DNA of 64,000 bases from Calothrix sp. PCC 7716 (GCF_019977735.1 NZ_AP025018.1:7320580-7384579); one strand, 5' to 3'. Shown: positions 52,816 to 63,162, numbered from the stretch's first letter. Numbers and translations are program-made. Notes: generated from the sequence alone by a model not told the origin.

Positions 52816-55708
52816 CCTTGCTCAATGCGCTGACATTCTTATCTACGGTTGCCGTGTTGCTTCCAAGGGATGTACCGATATTTTAAAACCCCTGCACGCA
52901 TTGACGGGAGCAAGTATCGCTGCATCAAGTCAAGAAGTCGGTAAAGGCAAATGGGAACTTGATAAACAAATTGGCGATGTTACCGCAGCCTTGGCATTTA
53001 CGTCCCAAGTACAACAAAGTTATGCAGGTACTCTTAGTGCTGGTTTTGCCCTTAGCAACAACACTCTAATTTCTTTTGATACTGGAAATCCCAGTAATAA
53101 TACCAGTACTATCCCAATTACTGGTTTAGGGACAGATAGCCTATTAAGTATAGACTTTAGACCCCAAAACGGGAAGTTGTATGGAATTGCTGCTGATGGT
53201 GCGGGTGGTGTCAAACTTTACGTTATCAGTATTCAGACCGGAGCAGCTACTCAAGTTGGAACATCAGCCTCATTCGTCGATGCTAGTGGGGCGCCCATTG
53301 CCATCAACAGAAATGCCAGCTTTGGGATTGATTTCAACCCAACCGTAGATCGTATTCGCGTTGTAAATTCCGATGGTTTAAACTTCCGCATTAACCCAAA
53401 TAATGGGGCAGCAGTTGATGGCAACGCGACTGCAGCAGGGAACCAACTAGACGCTAATATCAGCGGTGGTACTACTACAGTTGATGCCACTGCCTACACG
53501 AACAATGTTCCTAATGCTACGGTAACTACACAATATACCCTGGATGCAAATAGGAACGCGCTATTTATCCAGAACCCACCTAATAATGGTACTCAAACGT
53601 CAGTACTGCCAATAACTCTAGGTGGCGCCCCATTAGACTTTACAGCTGCCAATGGGTTTGACATTCCATCAGGCGTGAATGTCACTACATCGAATGCTCC
53701 AGCTACTGGACAGGCATTTAGCGCCCTCACTGTTGGTGGTCGGACTGGGCTATATGGGATTGAACTATCTACTGGTGTTGCCACGTTAATTGGGGCGATT
53801 GGTTCGGGTACAGTTCCAGTCCAAGGCTTCGCAGTTCAAAGTTCGGCTGTTGCTAATAGTACACCGCTCATCGGAATCAATAGATCGGGACAATTACTCC
53901 GCTTTAATAGTGCTACACCCGGTACAGCTACCAGTGTGGCAATTACTGGACTAGTTACAAGCGAGACGCTGGTAGGTATTGATTTTCGTCCAGCAACAGG
54001 GCAACTATTCGGCTTAGGTGTCAACAGTACCAACGGTTCGAGTAGTTTGTACATTATTGATCCACAAACAGGAGCCGCTACAACAGTTGGTACAGTTACT
54101 GATGCCGCAGGTAGTCCAGTTTCATTGGCAGGTAGTACTCAGTTTGGTATCGACTTTAATCCGACCGTAGATCGCATCCGCATCGTCACCAACACCGGAT
54201 TAAACTTTCGCGTCAATCCCAACAATGGCGCCTTCGTTGATGGGGATACTGTGACAGCAGGCACTCAGCCAGATGGCAGAATTAATGGCAGTACTACTAC
54301 AGTCGATGCCACTGCTTACACTAATAGCTTTGGTGGTGCTACTGTTACAACCCAATACACGTTGGATGCAAACAGCGACAGGCTATTTATCCAAAACCCA
54401 CCCAACAATGGTACTCAGACAATACCATTGGCAGTAACTCTTAACGGTAGCCCACTTAATTTTGATGCCGTTAACGGCTTTGATATTCCTTCTACCGTGC
54501 GGACAACTGCATCAAATGCACCGACATCCGGACTAGGTTTCGCAGCTTTAACGGTTGCTGGCGCCACTAATCTTTATACGATTGACCTCTTAACTGGTGC
54601 TGCAACCAATCTCGGCGCCATTGGTTCAGCTACAACGGGACTAATCGGCTTAACCGCTGCTGAAACCCCTATTAATCCCACCCTTTCTACCAACTTTGCC
54701 TCTAACGGCAGAGCAGTTACCGCAATTGGGGGTAATTCTCCAAGCTTCGTGCAGTTTTCCCTAACCAGAAAGGAAAACGCATCTGTTAACGAACTCGTTG
54801 CTTTCAATGTTGATGACGAGCTAGGTAGTATTAATGGCATTGCTCCTGGCGCCACAGGTTATCTCGAAGCTGCTATAGCCCGCTCGCGCGTTATTTTCTC
54901 TACAATTGCTAACAATCCTAACGGTTTTGGAAACGGACAATCGAGCATTCTAGATTTTGGCGCAAATGCACGTTTCTCTACCTTTTTAATCCAAAACGGT
55001 AGCCTTGATGGGTTACGAGCAGGACAAGTACCAAACAGTAGCGTTATTTTCAGCAATCAAACTTCGCTACGGGTAAGTAACGCGATTGCCACTGGCGCCA
55101 CCTTCAGCTTTGAGGACAACCCCAGTAACAACAGTGTCTTCAATGACGCAGTGGTACAGGTAGGTTTGGTTAATCAAGGCGCCGCAGTAGTATCAGCTTT
55201 ACAAAGTCAGGGACAAGGAGAATTGCTCGATTTGCGTTCTCTCACAGGACAAGTTAATGCCACTTTTACTATCAATCGCGAAGCAGCGTTCGATAATTCC
55301 GTTGGGTTCTATCGTGTCGTAAATCGGGACGGAGGAATAGATACTAATGGCGATGGAACGACGGATATTCTGCCGGGAACAGCAGGTTACACCCAAGCAG
55401 CTATAAATAATCGCGTAGCTTCTATTGACTTGAGGGTGGGGAACCAACAGACAGCGAATATTACAGGACAGTTTACGGGTGGCTCTATTTACGTTCCCTT
55501 CTTAATTGCAAACGGAACAGTGGCTGAAGTTGTCAGCGGGCAGAAGTTAAATGACGTGTACTTGCCGTTTTTAGGAGCGAATGCCGATAGAGTCGATCAT
55601 GTTCGTCTATTAGGCAATAATACCTTTGGCTTCGAGGATTTGTCAGGTGGAGGGGACAGGGACTTCAATGATGTCATTGTTCAAGTCAATTTCTCTAACA
55701 ACGCCTAG
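52781..55708 (+). pseudogene. C-terminal part of the DUF4347/DUF4394/DUF4114 exoprotein
   Basis: The 975-codon frame begins a few codons inside the inserted element and continues the DUF4347 domain with ADILIYGCRVASKG and LHALTGASIAASSQEVGKG. Two DUF4394 domains follow (about 85-350 and 355-625), each with GIDFNPTVDRIR, NFRxNPNNGA and QNPPNNGTQT. The end carries two DUF4114-type modules (about 650-790 and 800-975), the last with LLGNNTFGFEDLSGGGDRDF and NDVIVQVNF, a calcium-type acidic loop. The intact protein would have been a large secreted or surface protein. Without its N-terminus this part has no start signal; whether it is still translated from 52781 is unknown. Confidence 0.8.
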
Positions 55709-55731
55709 TAGTTCATGTCATGTCGTTCGTT

Positions 55732-55756
55732 GTAGGGTGGGCACTGCCCACCTTAC
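55732..55756. repeat. GGTGGGCACTGCCCACC palindrome
   Basis: A copy of the family at 6128, placed between the ends of two convergent genes (55708 and 55763), where it may terminate both transcripts. Confidence 0.85.
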
Positions 55757-55762
55757 TATCAG

Positions 55763-57016
55763 CTACTTGTTCAAAATTTCGTAGAGTTTGTCTTCAAATT
55801 TTTGCATACAAGCAGGCCAGTCAAATTCAAGGATACCAGAGCGCGCTTGTTGTTTCATTTGTGCTTTTAACTCTGGGTTAGAGAGAATGGTAATTACTTT
55901 GTTGGCAAAGTCTACGGGGTCATTTGCTTCTGCAAGAAAACCATTAACTCCTGGGGTTACTTGTTCGGATGTTGAGGGAGCTTTTGCTAAAACAATGGGT
56001 GTTCCCGATGCGAGTGCTTCGTTGTTGGAGGTACAAAAGTTTTCGGTAGTTGATGGGTTGACAAATACATCCGCACGCGCGTACCATCCTAGTAATTCGG
56101 CGCCGTATGATTCACCCCAAATGGTGATACCATCGTACTTTTCTGCTAGGGTGCGAACTTCTTCGTCTAATGGACCACTACCAATTATTACCAAATGAAC
56201 ATCGGGAATTTTTGCAGCTACATATGGGAATGCTTCAATAAGTTGGGTGACGTTCTTTTCTGCGGTAATTCTACCGACGAATAATAATGTGGGTCGTTTG
56301 TCGTCGGGTATGGGGTCATGAACAATATTTGCAGGTTGAAACTTTTGACAGTCAACACCCTGATATGGTACATATTCGCTGCGCTGTGATTTAAATTCTT
56401 GGTAGCGAGCTAACTGTTCGCGCGAAGGGAAAAAATTATAATCGTAAACTTCGCTAAATTTCTTAATAGTTATTGGTAGAATTGGGCGTACTAAGTTAAA
56501 GAATTTATCACCTAAGTAATATTTGATATAAGCGACTATATCAGTATGGAATAATGAGACTGTTGGTGTACCTGTTAACTTACCATATTCGGCGCCTATA
56601 GGACGACCATAACCTTGAAGATATAGCGAATAAAACCCTCGTAATTGTGCAGCTTCTTCAATTATTACAACATCAGGTTTAAATTCTTTTAATAACTCCG
56701 TATCGCTCCAATACCGATAATTTAACGGTTGAGGAAGTGATTTATAAAATATGAGTGGTTGAGTAGGAAAAGCATAATGTGAAAAATTAGGGAAAGATTT
56801 TATATCATCGAGTCCCGGCATTGAACGCTTAGATAACTTTTTGGGATATTTATCATTACACTCTGGATGTATAAGAAAAACACTATGTCCTTGCTTAAGT
56901 AACCAATGAACTCGATGGTGTACACCAATTGAAACTCCCGTTAAAAAAGGAGCATACAAACTGGTAATTATTGCAATTCTAAGTGGTCGCTTATTCATAG
57001 TATTAACGTTATTCAT
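55763..57016 (-). CDS. GT4-family glycosyltransferase
   Basis: The 417-residue protein has the two Rossmann-like halves of GT-B glycosyltransferases. The N-terminal half starts IAIITSLYAPFLTGVSIGVH; the C-terminal half has TLLFVGRITAEKNVTQLIEA, VHLVIIGSGPLDEEVRTLAE, WYARADVFVNPSTTENFCTS and the E-x7-E motif region NNEALASGTPIVLAKAPSTS. The first half resembles sulfoquinovosyl- or mannosyl-lipid transferases, but the acceptor is unknown. Start could be the ATG at 57016 or 18 bases later. It begins the set of envelope-type genes that runs to the right edge. Confidence 0.88.
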   Translation of the reverse strand: MNNVNTMNKRPLRIAIITSLYAPFLTGVSIGVHHRVHWLLKQGHSVFLIHPECNDKYPKKLSKRSMPGLDDIKSFPNFSHYAFPTQPLIFYKSLPQPLNYRYWSDTELLKEFKPDVVIIEEAAQLRGFYSLYLQGYGRPIGAEYGKLTGTPTVSLFHTDIVAYIKYYLGDKFFNLVRPILPITIKKFSEVYDYNFFPSREQLARYQEFKSQRSEYVPYQGVDCQKFQPANIVHDPIPDDKRPTLLFVGRITAEKNVTQLIEAFPYVAAKIPDVHLVIIGSGPLDEEVRTLAEKYDGITIWGESYGAELLGWYARADVFVNPSTTENFCTSNNEALASGTPIVLAKAPSTSEQVTPGVNGFLAEANDPVDFANKVITILSNPELKAQMKQQARSGILEFDWPACMQKFEDKLYEILNK

Positions 57017-57122
57017 ATATCAACAATTTTTCCGTGTATAAATATAACGTAGGTTGGGTGGAGGAACGGAACTCAACCTACAACTCTAAATTTCGGTGTA
57101 TAAATATAACCATTACGTAATT

Positions 57123-57415
57123 ACGTAAGGTGGGCAATGCCCACCCAGCCCTTTCAACGCGAACAGTAGAACTACTAGAGCGGCGCTTGAAACCCCCATT
57201 CTTACGTTACCTAAAAATTAAGCTTTTTAGTCATCCACCTAATTTACTCACGAGAGCATATCAAAAATGGTCAAGATGGCGCCGTATATATTGTTCATTT
57301 TTTGAACGATATCCCGCAAAGCTTATTATTGGGAAGTTAATTGAACATGTATTTTAGGTAATTTTTTTAGTACTATTGTTCACGTTGAAAGGGCTGGCAA
57401 TGCCCACCCTACAGA
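57123..57415. repeat. about 290-bp unit bounded by inverted repeats
   Basis: The left arm (about 57125-57165) contains GTAAGGTGGGCAATGCCCAC and AGCCCTTTCAACGCGAAC; the right arm (about 57379-57412) contains GTTCACGTTGAAAGGGCT and GGCAATGCCCACCCTAC, its inverted form. Inside lies a frame reading LKPPFLRYLKIKLFSHPPNL and RAYQKWSRWRRIYCSFFERY up to a stop at 57357, which has a protein-like basic composition but cannot be assigned. The rest of 57017-57631 has a GTAGGTTGGGTGGAGG/CAACCTAC hairpin near 57050 and AT-rich leader sequence. Confidence 0.55.
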
Positions 57416-57631
57416 TATGCTAATAGTTAATTTAAATATCAATTGAATTATTAGCAACAATATTTATATTTTTCTAAATTTATATAGTTACTGATTAACT
57501 TTTTATGTCTCCTTTGCAATACGTTTATCCAATAAAAGTATATTCAACCACAGAAATAATATTTTGATAAGTTAAATTAGCTATTAAACTCAATCAATTC
57601 ATAACTTTTCGCTTCAATCAAACAAATATTT

Positions 57632-58453
57632 ATGACAACCATCGCTGGAAAAAACGTACTCTTGACAGGCGCCTCTGGAGGTATCGGTGTATATATAGCG
57701 CGTGCATTAGCCAAACAAGGAGCTAATGTTATCTGCGTAGCGCGTTCAGAAGCTACACTCTCTTCATTAGTTACAGAGATAAAACTAAGTGGTGGTAAAG
57801 CAACTAGTTTTCCATTTGATATTAGTAAACTTGAAGAATTACCTAAGTTAATCGAGCAAATTACTCAAACTGTCGGTGGAGTGGATATTTTGATTAATAA
57901 CGCTGCTATCGAAAAATACTCTGCATTTCAGAATTATTGCTTAGATGATATTCGTTCGATTTTAACAACAAATTTAATGGCTGGAATGGAGTTGACGCGG
58001 TTATTACTACCTGGAATGATAGCGCGTGATAGCGGTCATGTAGTCAATATATCTTCAGGTTCAGGTAAAAAAGGGGCGCCATATAACAGCATTTACTCAG
58101 CGACTAAAGCTGGGTTAATTATGTGGACAGATTCTTTACGTCAAGAACTAGCGGGTAGCAATGTTCGTGCAACAGTAGTTTGTCCTGGATATACGAATGC
58201 GGGAATGTTTTTAGCATTTGGTTTATCTGCACCAAAAATGGCGCGCGTTTCTGAGCCAACCGATGTAGCGAATGCAATATTACACGCAATTGAAAAAAAT
58301 TATGGTGAAGTCATGCTAGATGGCTTTTTGACTAAAATACTTTTTGCGTATATACAGCTTGTTCCTGATTTTGGTGACAGACTCTATAGATGGATTGGTT
58401 TAACTAAACTCAATCAAACATGTGCTACTAACCGGATGGGAACTAAAGGTTAA
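57632..58453 (+). CDS. short-chain dehydrogenase/reductase
   Basis: The 273-residue protein is a classical SDR: cofactor motif VLLTGASGGIGVYIARALAK, DILINNAAIEKYS (NNAG-type), the catalytic serine in VVNISSGSGKKG and the YxxxK pair in YNSIYSATKAGLIM. The basic residue after the second strand (CVARSEATL) favours NADPH. The C-terminal part (ILFAYIQLVPDFGDRLYRWI) is hydrophobic and may touch the membrane. It is followed after 7 bases by the GMC oxidoreductase gene, which suggests the two act on the same alcohol/ketone or lipid substrate. Confidence 0.9.
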   Translation: MTTIAGKNVLLTGASGGIGVYIARALAKQGANVICVARSEATLSSLVTEIKLSGGKATSFPFDISKLEELPKLIEQITQTVGGVDILINNAAIEKYSAFQNYCLDDIRSILTTNLMAGMELTRLLLPGMIARDSGHVVNISSGSGKKGAPYNSIYSATKAGLIMWTDSLRQELAGSNVRATVVCPGYTNAGMFLAFGLSAPKMARVSEPTDVANAILHAIEKNYGEVMLDGFLTKILFAYIQLVPDFGDRLYRWIGLTKLNQTCATNRMGTKG

Positions 58454-58460
58454 AAAGCAT

Positions 58461-59996
58461 ATGAACAATAATCATTATGATGTAATTATTGTTGGTACAG
58501 GCGCCGGTGGAGCTACTTTAGCATATCAACTGGCGCCAAGCGGCAAAAAAATTTTAGTACTCGAACGTGGTGATTTTTTACCAAGAGAAAAAGCAAACTG
58601 GAATCCGCAACAAGTTTTACAAGCATCTATTTACCGTAATGCTGAGAATTGGAGTGACAAACACGGTAAACCTATCAACACCAATACACATTATTATGTA
58701 GGTGGAAATACCAAGTTTTACGGTGGCGCCTTATTTAGATTCCGTGAAAAAGATTTTGAGCAAGTTACTCACCACGATGGTGTTTCTCCAGAGTGGATAT
58801 TGAAATATCGTGACTTGGCACCTTATTATACGATTGCAGAAAAACTCTATGAAGTACATGGACAGAGCGGTTTAGACCCTACTGAACCATTACAAGAAGC
58901 TTACCCCTTTCCTGCTATTACCCATGAACCTCATATTCAAGCTATCTATGAGCGTTTAAAAGATAAAAACTTTCATCCTTTTTATTTACCTCTATCAATC
59001 AAACTTAATCAAACCAATTCCTTACTAAGTGCTTGTATTCGCTGTGATACATGCGATGGTTTTCCGTGTTTTCTCAACGCCAAAGCTGACGCGGATATTA
59101 ACTGTATGCGTCCAGCAATGAAACATTCAAATGTAACTTTAATAACTCGTGCAAAAGTTTCACACTTACATACTAGTGCATCCGGGAAAGAAGTTACTGG
59201 TGTTAATGTAGAAGTTGCTGGAAAACCAAGATATTACTCAGCTAATATAATTGTACTTGCTTGCGGCGCCGTTAATAGTGCGATTTTGCTGTTAAAATCT
59301 GCTAACCACCAACACCCCAATGGGTTAGCGAATAGCTCAGGTTTGGTTGGACGGAATTACATGGCACATAAGTTTGGAGTCGTTTTAGCATTATCAACAC
59401 AAGCGAATCCGACAGTATTTCAAAAAACAATGGGATTTAATGATTTTTATTGGGGTGAACAAGATTTTCCATACCCAATGGGTAGCGTACAGATGCTAGG
59501 TAACATTCATAAAGAAAGAGTACTTGCCAATGCTTCATTTCTACCTTGCTTTATAGCAGATAAAATTGCAAATCATTGTGTCCCTTGGTTACTAATAACA
59601 GAAGACTTACCTGATTCTAATAATCGTGTTTATCTCAAAAATGACAAAATACGTTTGGACTATACCAGTAATAATAATAAAGCATTTAACCGTTTGATGA
59701 AACGCTGGATTGAAGTTTTAAAATCTATTAAGGACAGATATAAATTAAGACAATTATCTATATATCATGCCGAGAAAATGTCTATAAAAGAAGTCGGACA
59801 TCAATGTGGTACATGTAGATTTGGGGAAGACCCTAAAACCTCTGTACTCGATATTAATTGCCGCACGCATGATATTGATAATTTATATATTGTAGATAGC
59901 AGCTTTTTCCCTTCAAGTACTGCAATAAATCCATCATTAACTATTATGGCAAATGCTTTGCGTGTAGGTGAGCATTTACTTACTAGATTGACATAA
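58461..59996 (+). CDS. GMC-family FAD-dependent oxidoreductase
   Basis: The start is the ATG at 58461, 7 bases after the SDR stop; the longer frame from 58422 overlaps that gene. The 511-residue protein has the FAD motif VIIVGTGAGGATLAYQLAPS, the GMC segment YYVGGNTKFYGGALFRFRE, a Cys-rich loop CIRCDTCDGFPCFLNAKADA (about residue 198), IIVLACGAVNSAILLLKSA and the C-terminal active-site block VGHQCGTCRFGEDPKTSV with NPSLTIMANALRVGEHLL. GMC enzymes oxidise alcohols or glucosides. The substrate is unknown, but pairing with an SDR and neighbouring glycosyltransferases suggests a lipid or sugar alcohol. Confidence 0.9.
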   Translation: MNNNHYDVIIVGTGAGGATLAYQLAPSGKKILVLERGDFLPREKANWNPQQVLQASIYRNAENWSDKHGKPINTNTHYYVGGNTKFYGGALFRFREKDFEQVTHHDGVSPEWILKYRDLAPYYTIAEKLYEVHGQSGLDPTEPLQEAYPFPAITHEPHIQAIYERLKDKNFHPFYLPLSIKLNQTNSLLSACIRCDTCDGFPCFLNAKADADINCMRPAMKHSNVTLITRAKVSHLHTSASGKEVTGVNVEVAGKPRYYSANIIVLACGAVNSAILLLKSANHQHPNGLANSSGLVGRNYMAHKFGVVLALSTQANPTVFQKTMGFNDFYWGEQDFPYPMGSVQMLGNIHKERVLANASFLPCFIADKIANHCVPWLLITEDLPDSNNRVYLKNDKIRLDYTSNNNKAFNRLMKRWIEVLKSIKDRYKLRQLSIYHAEKMSIKEVGHQCGTCRFGEDPKTSVLDINCRTHDIDNLYIVDSSFFPSSTAINPSLTIMANALRVGEHLLTRLT

Positions 59997-60011
59997 ATAT
60001 AGTAGCGAGTC

Positions 60012-60036
60012 GTATGGTGGGCAGTGCCCACCCTAC
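60012..60036. repeat. GGTGGGCAGTGCCCACC palindrome
   Basis: Copy of the 6128 family between the convergent ends of the GMC oxidoreductase (59996) and the glycosyltransferase gene (60042). Confidence 0.85.
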
Positions 60037-60041
60037 AAATG

Positions 60042-61946
60042 CTAAAAGTATGAGTGCTGCTTTTTGTTATATGAGGTGTAGAATGATTTCCAATCGTTGA
60101 GATATATGTAACGTAGCAACTGCCATGTTCCTTCTGAGCCAAATTGACCTAGTTGTGCTAATCTAGATGCATGTTCGGACATTTTTGCTAAAGCAGATTC
60201 TGGTAATACTGCCATACAATACATTGCACACAGTAAAGATTTTTGTACTGATTCCATAACTTTATTATTCGTGAATAGGGTTGATAAACCTCTATCTTCA
60301 GAATAATCAGGAATACATAAACCGTTGAGGGCAACAGTGAAGTTATTAGTAGCGTTTACAATTAAATCTTCGATTGTTCTAGCTATTTGTTCGTCTTTTT
60401 CAATCTTGAAGCTGCCAATTCTGTCTCCTGGACAGTAAAAATGTCTTCTAGTTCCTTTTTCCATTGCGACTAATGGAACTCCACAAGCTGCTGCTTCTTC
60501 GTGTGTAATACCATATGTTTCTGTGTCTGAAGCGCTAACAAAGAAACCATGACGCAAACGAACAAAGTTATATAGCGTTGGTAAGAGGTGATTTGGCACT
60601 AGTCCTGTGACTGTTACGCTGTCTCCAAATCTTTTTTCTAACTCAGATGCAGCATATCCGGCGCCGATAAAGATAAAATGAACTTTATCTTTCATGCCTT
60701 TACACTGAAGCAACTGTTCGTAAACATTTATCAAAATTGAAATATTCTTCTCGTCGCTTAACCGACCAACGTATAAAATACATCTTTTAGATATTTTCTC
60801 TGGGTTCGTGGCAATGTCTATTAATGCCAAAGCGCTTTTATTAGAAAGCATTTCTAATTCGTGTGCGTAGTTGACTCGTTCGACAAAAGTCTCTACAGAT
60901 GGTTGATAAACCTTAAACCGCGATAAATCACATCCTAATGGTAGCTCCCAAACAGGCGCCTTGATACAATATCTAGCTATATCCTCTGGCCGTGAAATAG
61001 TCACAGCATCACAACGGTTAACAAAAAGAGATACCTGTTGTTTGAGAAAAAATCTTAAAATATTAGCTAGAAGACCACCAATACCAACTAATGGGCTTTT
61101 TGGACATTCATCGCCTCTTCTAATAAAATCGTATGTTAGTTGTATTAAATTATGCGACCTTGAGTGTCTCAGATGGTTTACATACTTACTAACTTCTACT
61201 TCTAACTGTTTATACTTATCAGTAAATATAAGTTTGACTATCATTTTTACAGCTTTGACTATTAAATCTTGCAGTATTCCCAGTAATTCAAATAATCGAA
61301 AGAAAAAAAACGCAGATAACCCAGATTGTAAATAAGTCCAAAATTTCAATAAGAATGTTATACTCAAGTATTTTAACTTAGTTGATGCATAAATACCCCC
61401 TCTGGCGCTTTCTATAATTATTTTTAATATAAATTTTGAATCTATAAGCTTATAAAAGTCCAAAATAATACTTTTAAGATAGTTTGGAAAATAAGTATCT
61501 ACTTCTGTGAAGACTGTATTAATTAATTTTACTTTTTTACCTTTAGATTTCATAACTTTAGCAGCTATATAACCTGAAGTTTCGGTAGCTGTAAAAGTTC
61601 CAAATGTATGAATTATATCAGGATTCTCTTTTATAATATCTTGAATTATGCTGAGATGAATTGGAATTAAATCAACTAAGAAGGGGAAAACACTGGGTGG
61701 AGATAATGGAAAAAGCGCGCGAGTAGTAATATTAGGTTTACTTTGCTTAATAGTAACGTTAGAAAAGGGATGATATTGCTGTGTTTTTGTACCTAGACAG
61801 TAAACTATTAACTCAATATCAATATCTTTTGCTGATTGATTAATCCAGTCATTGACCATTTGTTGGAAACCAGTAGTACTACCTTCAACGGCGCCAGTCC
61901 CAAGATAATCAGCGCACATCACAACTTTGATTTTATTTGAATTCAT
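60042..61946 (-). CDS. GT4-like glycosyltransferase with a large hydrophobic insertion
   Basis: The 634-residue protein starts with a GT-B N-terminal half (VVMCADYLGTGAVEGSTTGF, IIHTFGTFTATETSGYIAAK). Residues about 165-290 form an unusual insertion rich in hydrophobic helices (FWTYLQSGLSAFFFFRLFEL). The second half is a typical GT4 domain with CILYVGRLSDEKNISILINV, VHFIFIGAGYAASELEKRFG, FVSASDTETYGITHEEAAAC and GVPLVAMEKGTRRHF, which includes the E-x7-E nucleotide-sugar motif. A C-terminal helical part (about 545-634) follows. The insertion may anchor the enzyme to a membrane. The end is convergent with the GMC oxidoreductase gene. Confidence 0.82.
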   Translation of the reverse strand: MNSNKIKVVMCADYLGTGAVEGSTTGFQQMVNDWINQSAKDIDIELIVYCLGTKTQQYHPFSNVTIKQSKPNITTRALFPLSPPSVFPFLVDLIPIHLSIIQDIIKENPDIIHTFGTFTATETSGYIAAKVMKSKGKKVKLINTVFTEVDTYFPNYLKSIILDFYKLIDSKFILKIIIESARGGIYASTKLKYLSITFLLKFWTYLQSGLSAFFFFRLFELLGILQDLIVKAVKMIVKLIFTDKYKQLEVEVSKYVNHLRHSRSHNLIQLTYDFIRRGDECPKSPLVGIGGLLANILRFFLKQQVSLFVNRCDAVTISRPEDIARYCIKAPVWELPLGCDLSRFKVYQPSVETFVERVNYAHELEMLSNKSALALIDIATNPEKISKRCILYVGRLSDEKNISILINVYEQLLQCKGMKDKVHFIFIGAGYAASELEKRFGDSVTVTGLVPNHLLPTLYNFVRLRHGFFVSASDTETYGITHEEAAACGVPLVAMEKGTRRHFYCPGDRIGSFKIEKDEQIARTIEDLIVNATNNFTVALNGLCIPDYSEDRGLSTLFTNNKVMESVQKSLLCAMYCMAVLPESALAKMSEHASRLAQLGQFGSEGTWQLLRYIYLNDWKSFYTSYNKKQHSYF

Positions 61947-61977
61947 AATTAATCACACTTTTATTAAAACATTCTCT

Positions 61978-62172
61978 CTTGTGGAGCGGGCATCCCTGCC
62001 CGCCTGAAATTTAGGAGACGGGCAAGGATGCCCATCCCACAAGATGCCCATCCCACAAGATGGTCTATGATGAAATAGATGGTCTATGATGAAATAGATG
62101 GTGTATGCCACTCAACTTTGATAGTTATAAGTTATGAGTACTTTCTACTCAGCACTCAGCACTCAGCACTTT
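61978..62172. repeat. composite of dispersed and 19-bp tandem repeats
   Basis: 61978-62060 holds two copies of the GGGCATCCCTGCCC/GGGCAAGGATGCCC family with TCCCACAAGATG tails. Then come two full and one partial 19-bp units GATGGTCTATGATGAAATA (starts 62059, 62078, 62097), and ACTCAGC copies at 62146-62170, which end eight bases before the epimerase stop. Confidence 0.8.
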
Positions 62173-62177
62173 ATACC

Positions 62178-63146
62178 TTATTGCTGCTGTAACCATTGTT
62201 TGGTTAACTGCATACCCTCGTCGAGGTTGATTTTGGGTTGGTAGTTTAGAAGATTTTTCGCTTTGGCAATTGAGTAAGCGTAAGGACGAGTCATAAAGTC
62301 TACTGACTCTGGTAATATATCAGCTTCTTTACGGAAGAGTTTTTGTCCTTGGTGACGCAGTTGTAAGAATAGTTTGATTTCGTCTTTGGGTAGTGAAAAT
62401 GGAGGCGCCAAGTTTACTGTTGCAGCCAAACGGGTAAAATATTCTTTCCAGGTGGTTTCACTTCCATCGGTGATGTTAAATATTTCGCCATATGGTTGTT
62501 TTTCGATGGCAAGAAATACAGCTTCCACAAGGTTATCTATATATACATGGTTCATTACACCCTTACCATCGTTGACGCAAGCGAACATATTTTGGCGCAT
62601 CATTGTGACAGGACGAACTACCCAAGGTATACTGCCTGGGCCATATACATCTCCTGCACGAATGATAACTACCCCAAATGATGGGTCGTTAAATTTGAGA
62701 ATGGCATCTTCTGCTTCAATTTTGGTTTGGCAGTAGGGATTATTATCACCCTTTAATTTGCCGTCTTCAGCGATGTTATTCAAGTAGTCGAACCCATACA
62801 CTAAAACGCTCGACATGTGAATAAAAGTTTTAGCACCAGCTTTTTTCGCTGCACGTGCTAAAGTTACGGTACCATCGACGTTAACTTTCTGAAAGTCTTT
62901 AAGCTTACCTCCTTCTTTGGTAATTTCGGCTGCGTGTAAAACTATATCTACACCCTGACAAGCTTTTTCAAGGATTGCGGAGTCATTAATATCACCAGTA
63001 ATTACGTCAATTCCTAGTTGGTTTTGTTTATTTTTATCTGGTGTTAATTGAAATCCCTTGACTTTCATTCCTCGCTGAATTGCGAGTTCTGCCGCACGCT
63101 GTCCGATACATTCGTTGATGCCAGTGATAAGTATGGTTTGATTCAT
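62178..63146 (-). CDS. NAD-dependent epimerase/dehydratase family protein
   Basis: The 322-residue protein is an extended SDR. It has a cofactor motif of the GxxGxxG type changed to TILITGINECIGQRAAELAI, so only part of the glycine pattern is kept. Further features are VDIVLHAAEITKEGG, the active-site serine in TFIHMSSVLVYGFDYLN and the YxxxK pair in NPYCQTKIEAEDAIL, plus GVVIIRAGDVYGPGSIPWVV. Members act on nucleotide sugars, sterols or other alcohols; VLHAAEITK and the GPGS block are shared with 3-beta-hydroxysteroid-type and sugar epimerases. It follows the DevC-type gene by 16 bases and is probably in the same operon. Confidence 0.88.
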   Translation of the reverse strand: MNQTILITGINECIGQRAAELAIQRGMKVKGFQLTPDKNKQNQLGIDVITGDINDSAILEKACQGVDIVLHAAEITKEGGKLKDFQKVNVDGTVTLARAAKKAGAKTFIHMSSVLVYGFDYLNNIAEDGKLKGDNNPYCQTKIEAEDAILKFNDPSFGVVIIRAGDVYGPGSIPWVVRPVTMMRQNMFACVNDGKGVMNHVYIDNLVEAVFLAIEKQPYGEIFNITDGSETTWKEYFTRLAATVNLAPPFSLPKDEIKLFLQLRHQGQKLFRKEADILPESVDFMTRPYAYSIAKAKNLLNYQPKINLDEGMQLTKQWLQQQ

Positions 63147-63162
63147 AAAGAAGAGTGAGTTG

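Noticed and set aside
53020-55447. minus-strand frames within the DUF4394/DUF4114 gene
   Set aside because: Antisense shadows of a strongly recognisable plus-strand protein.
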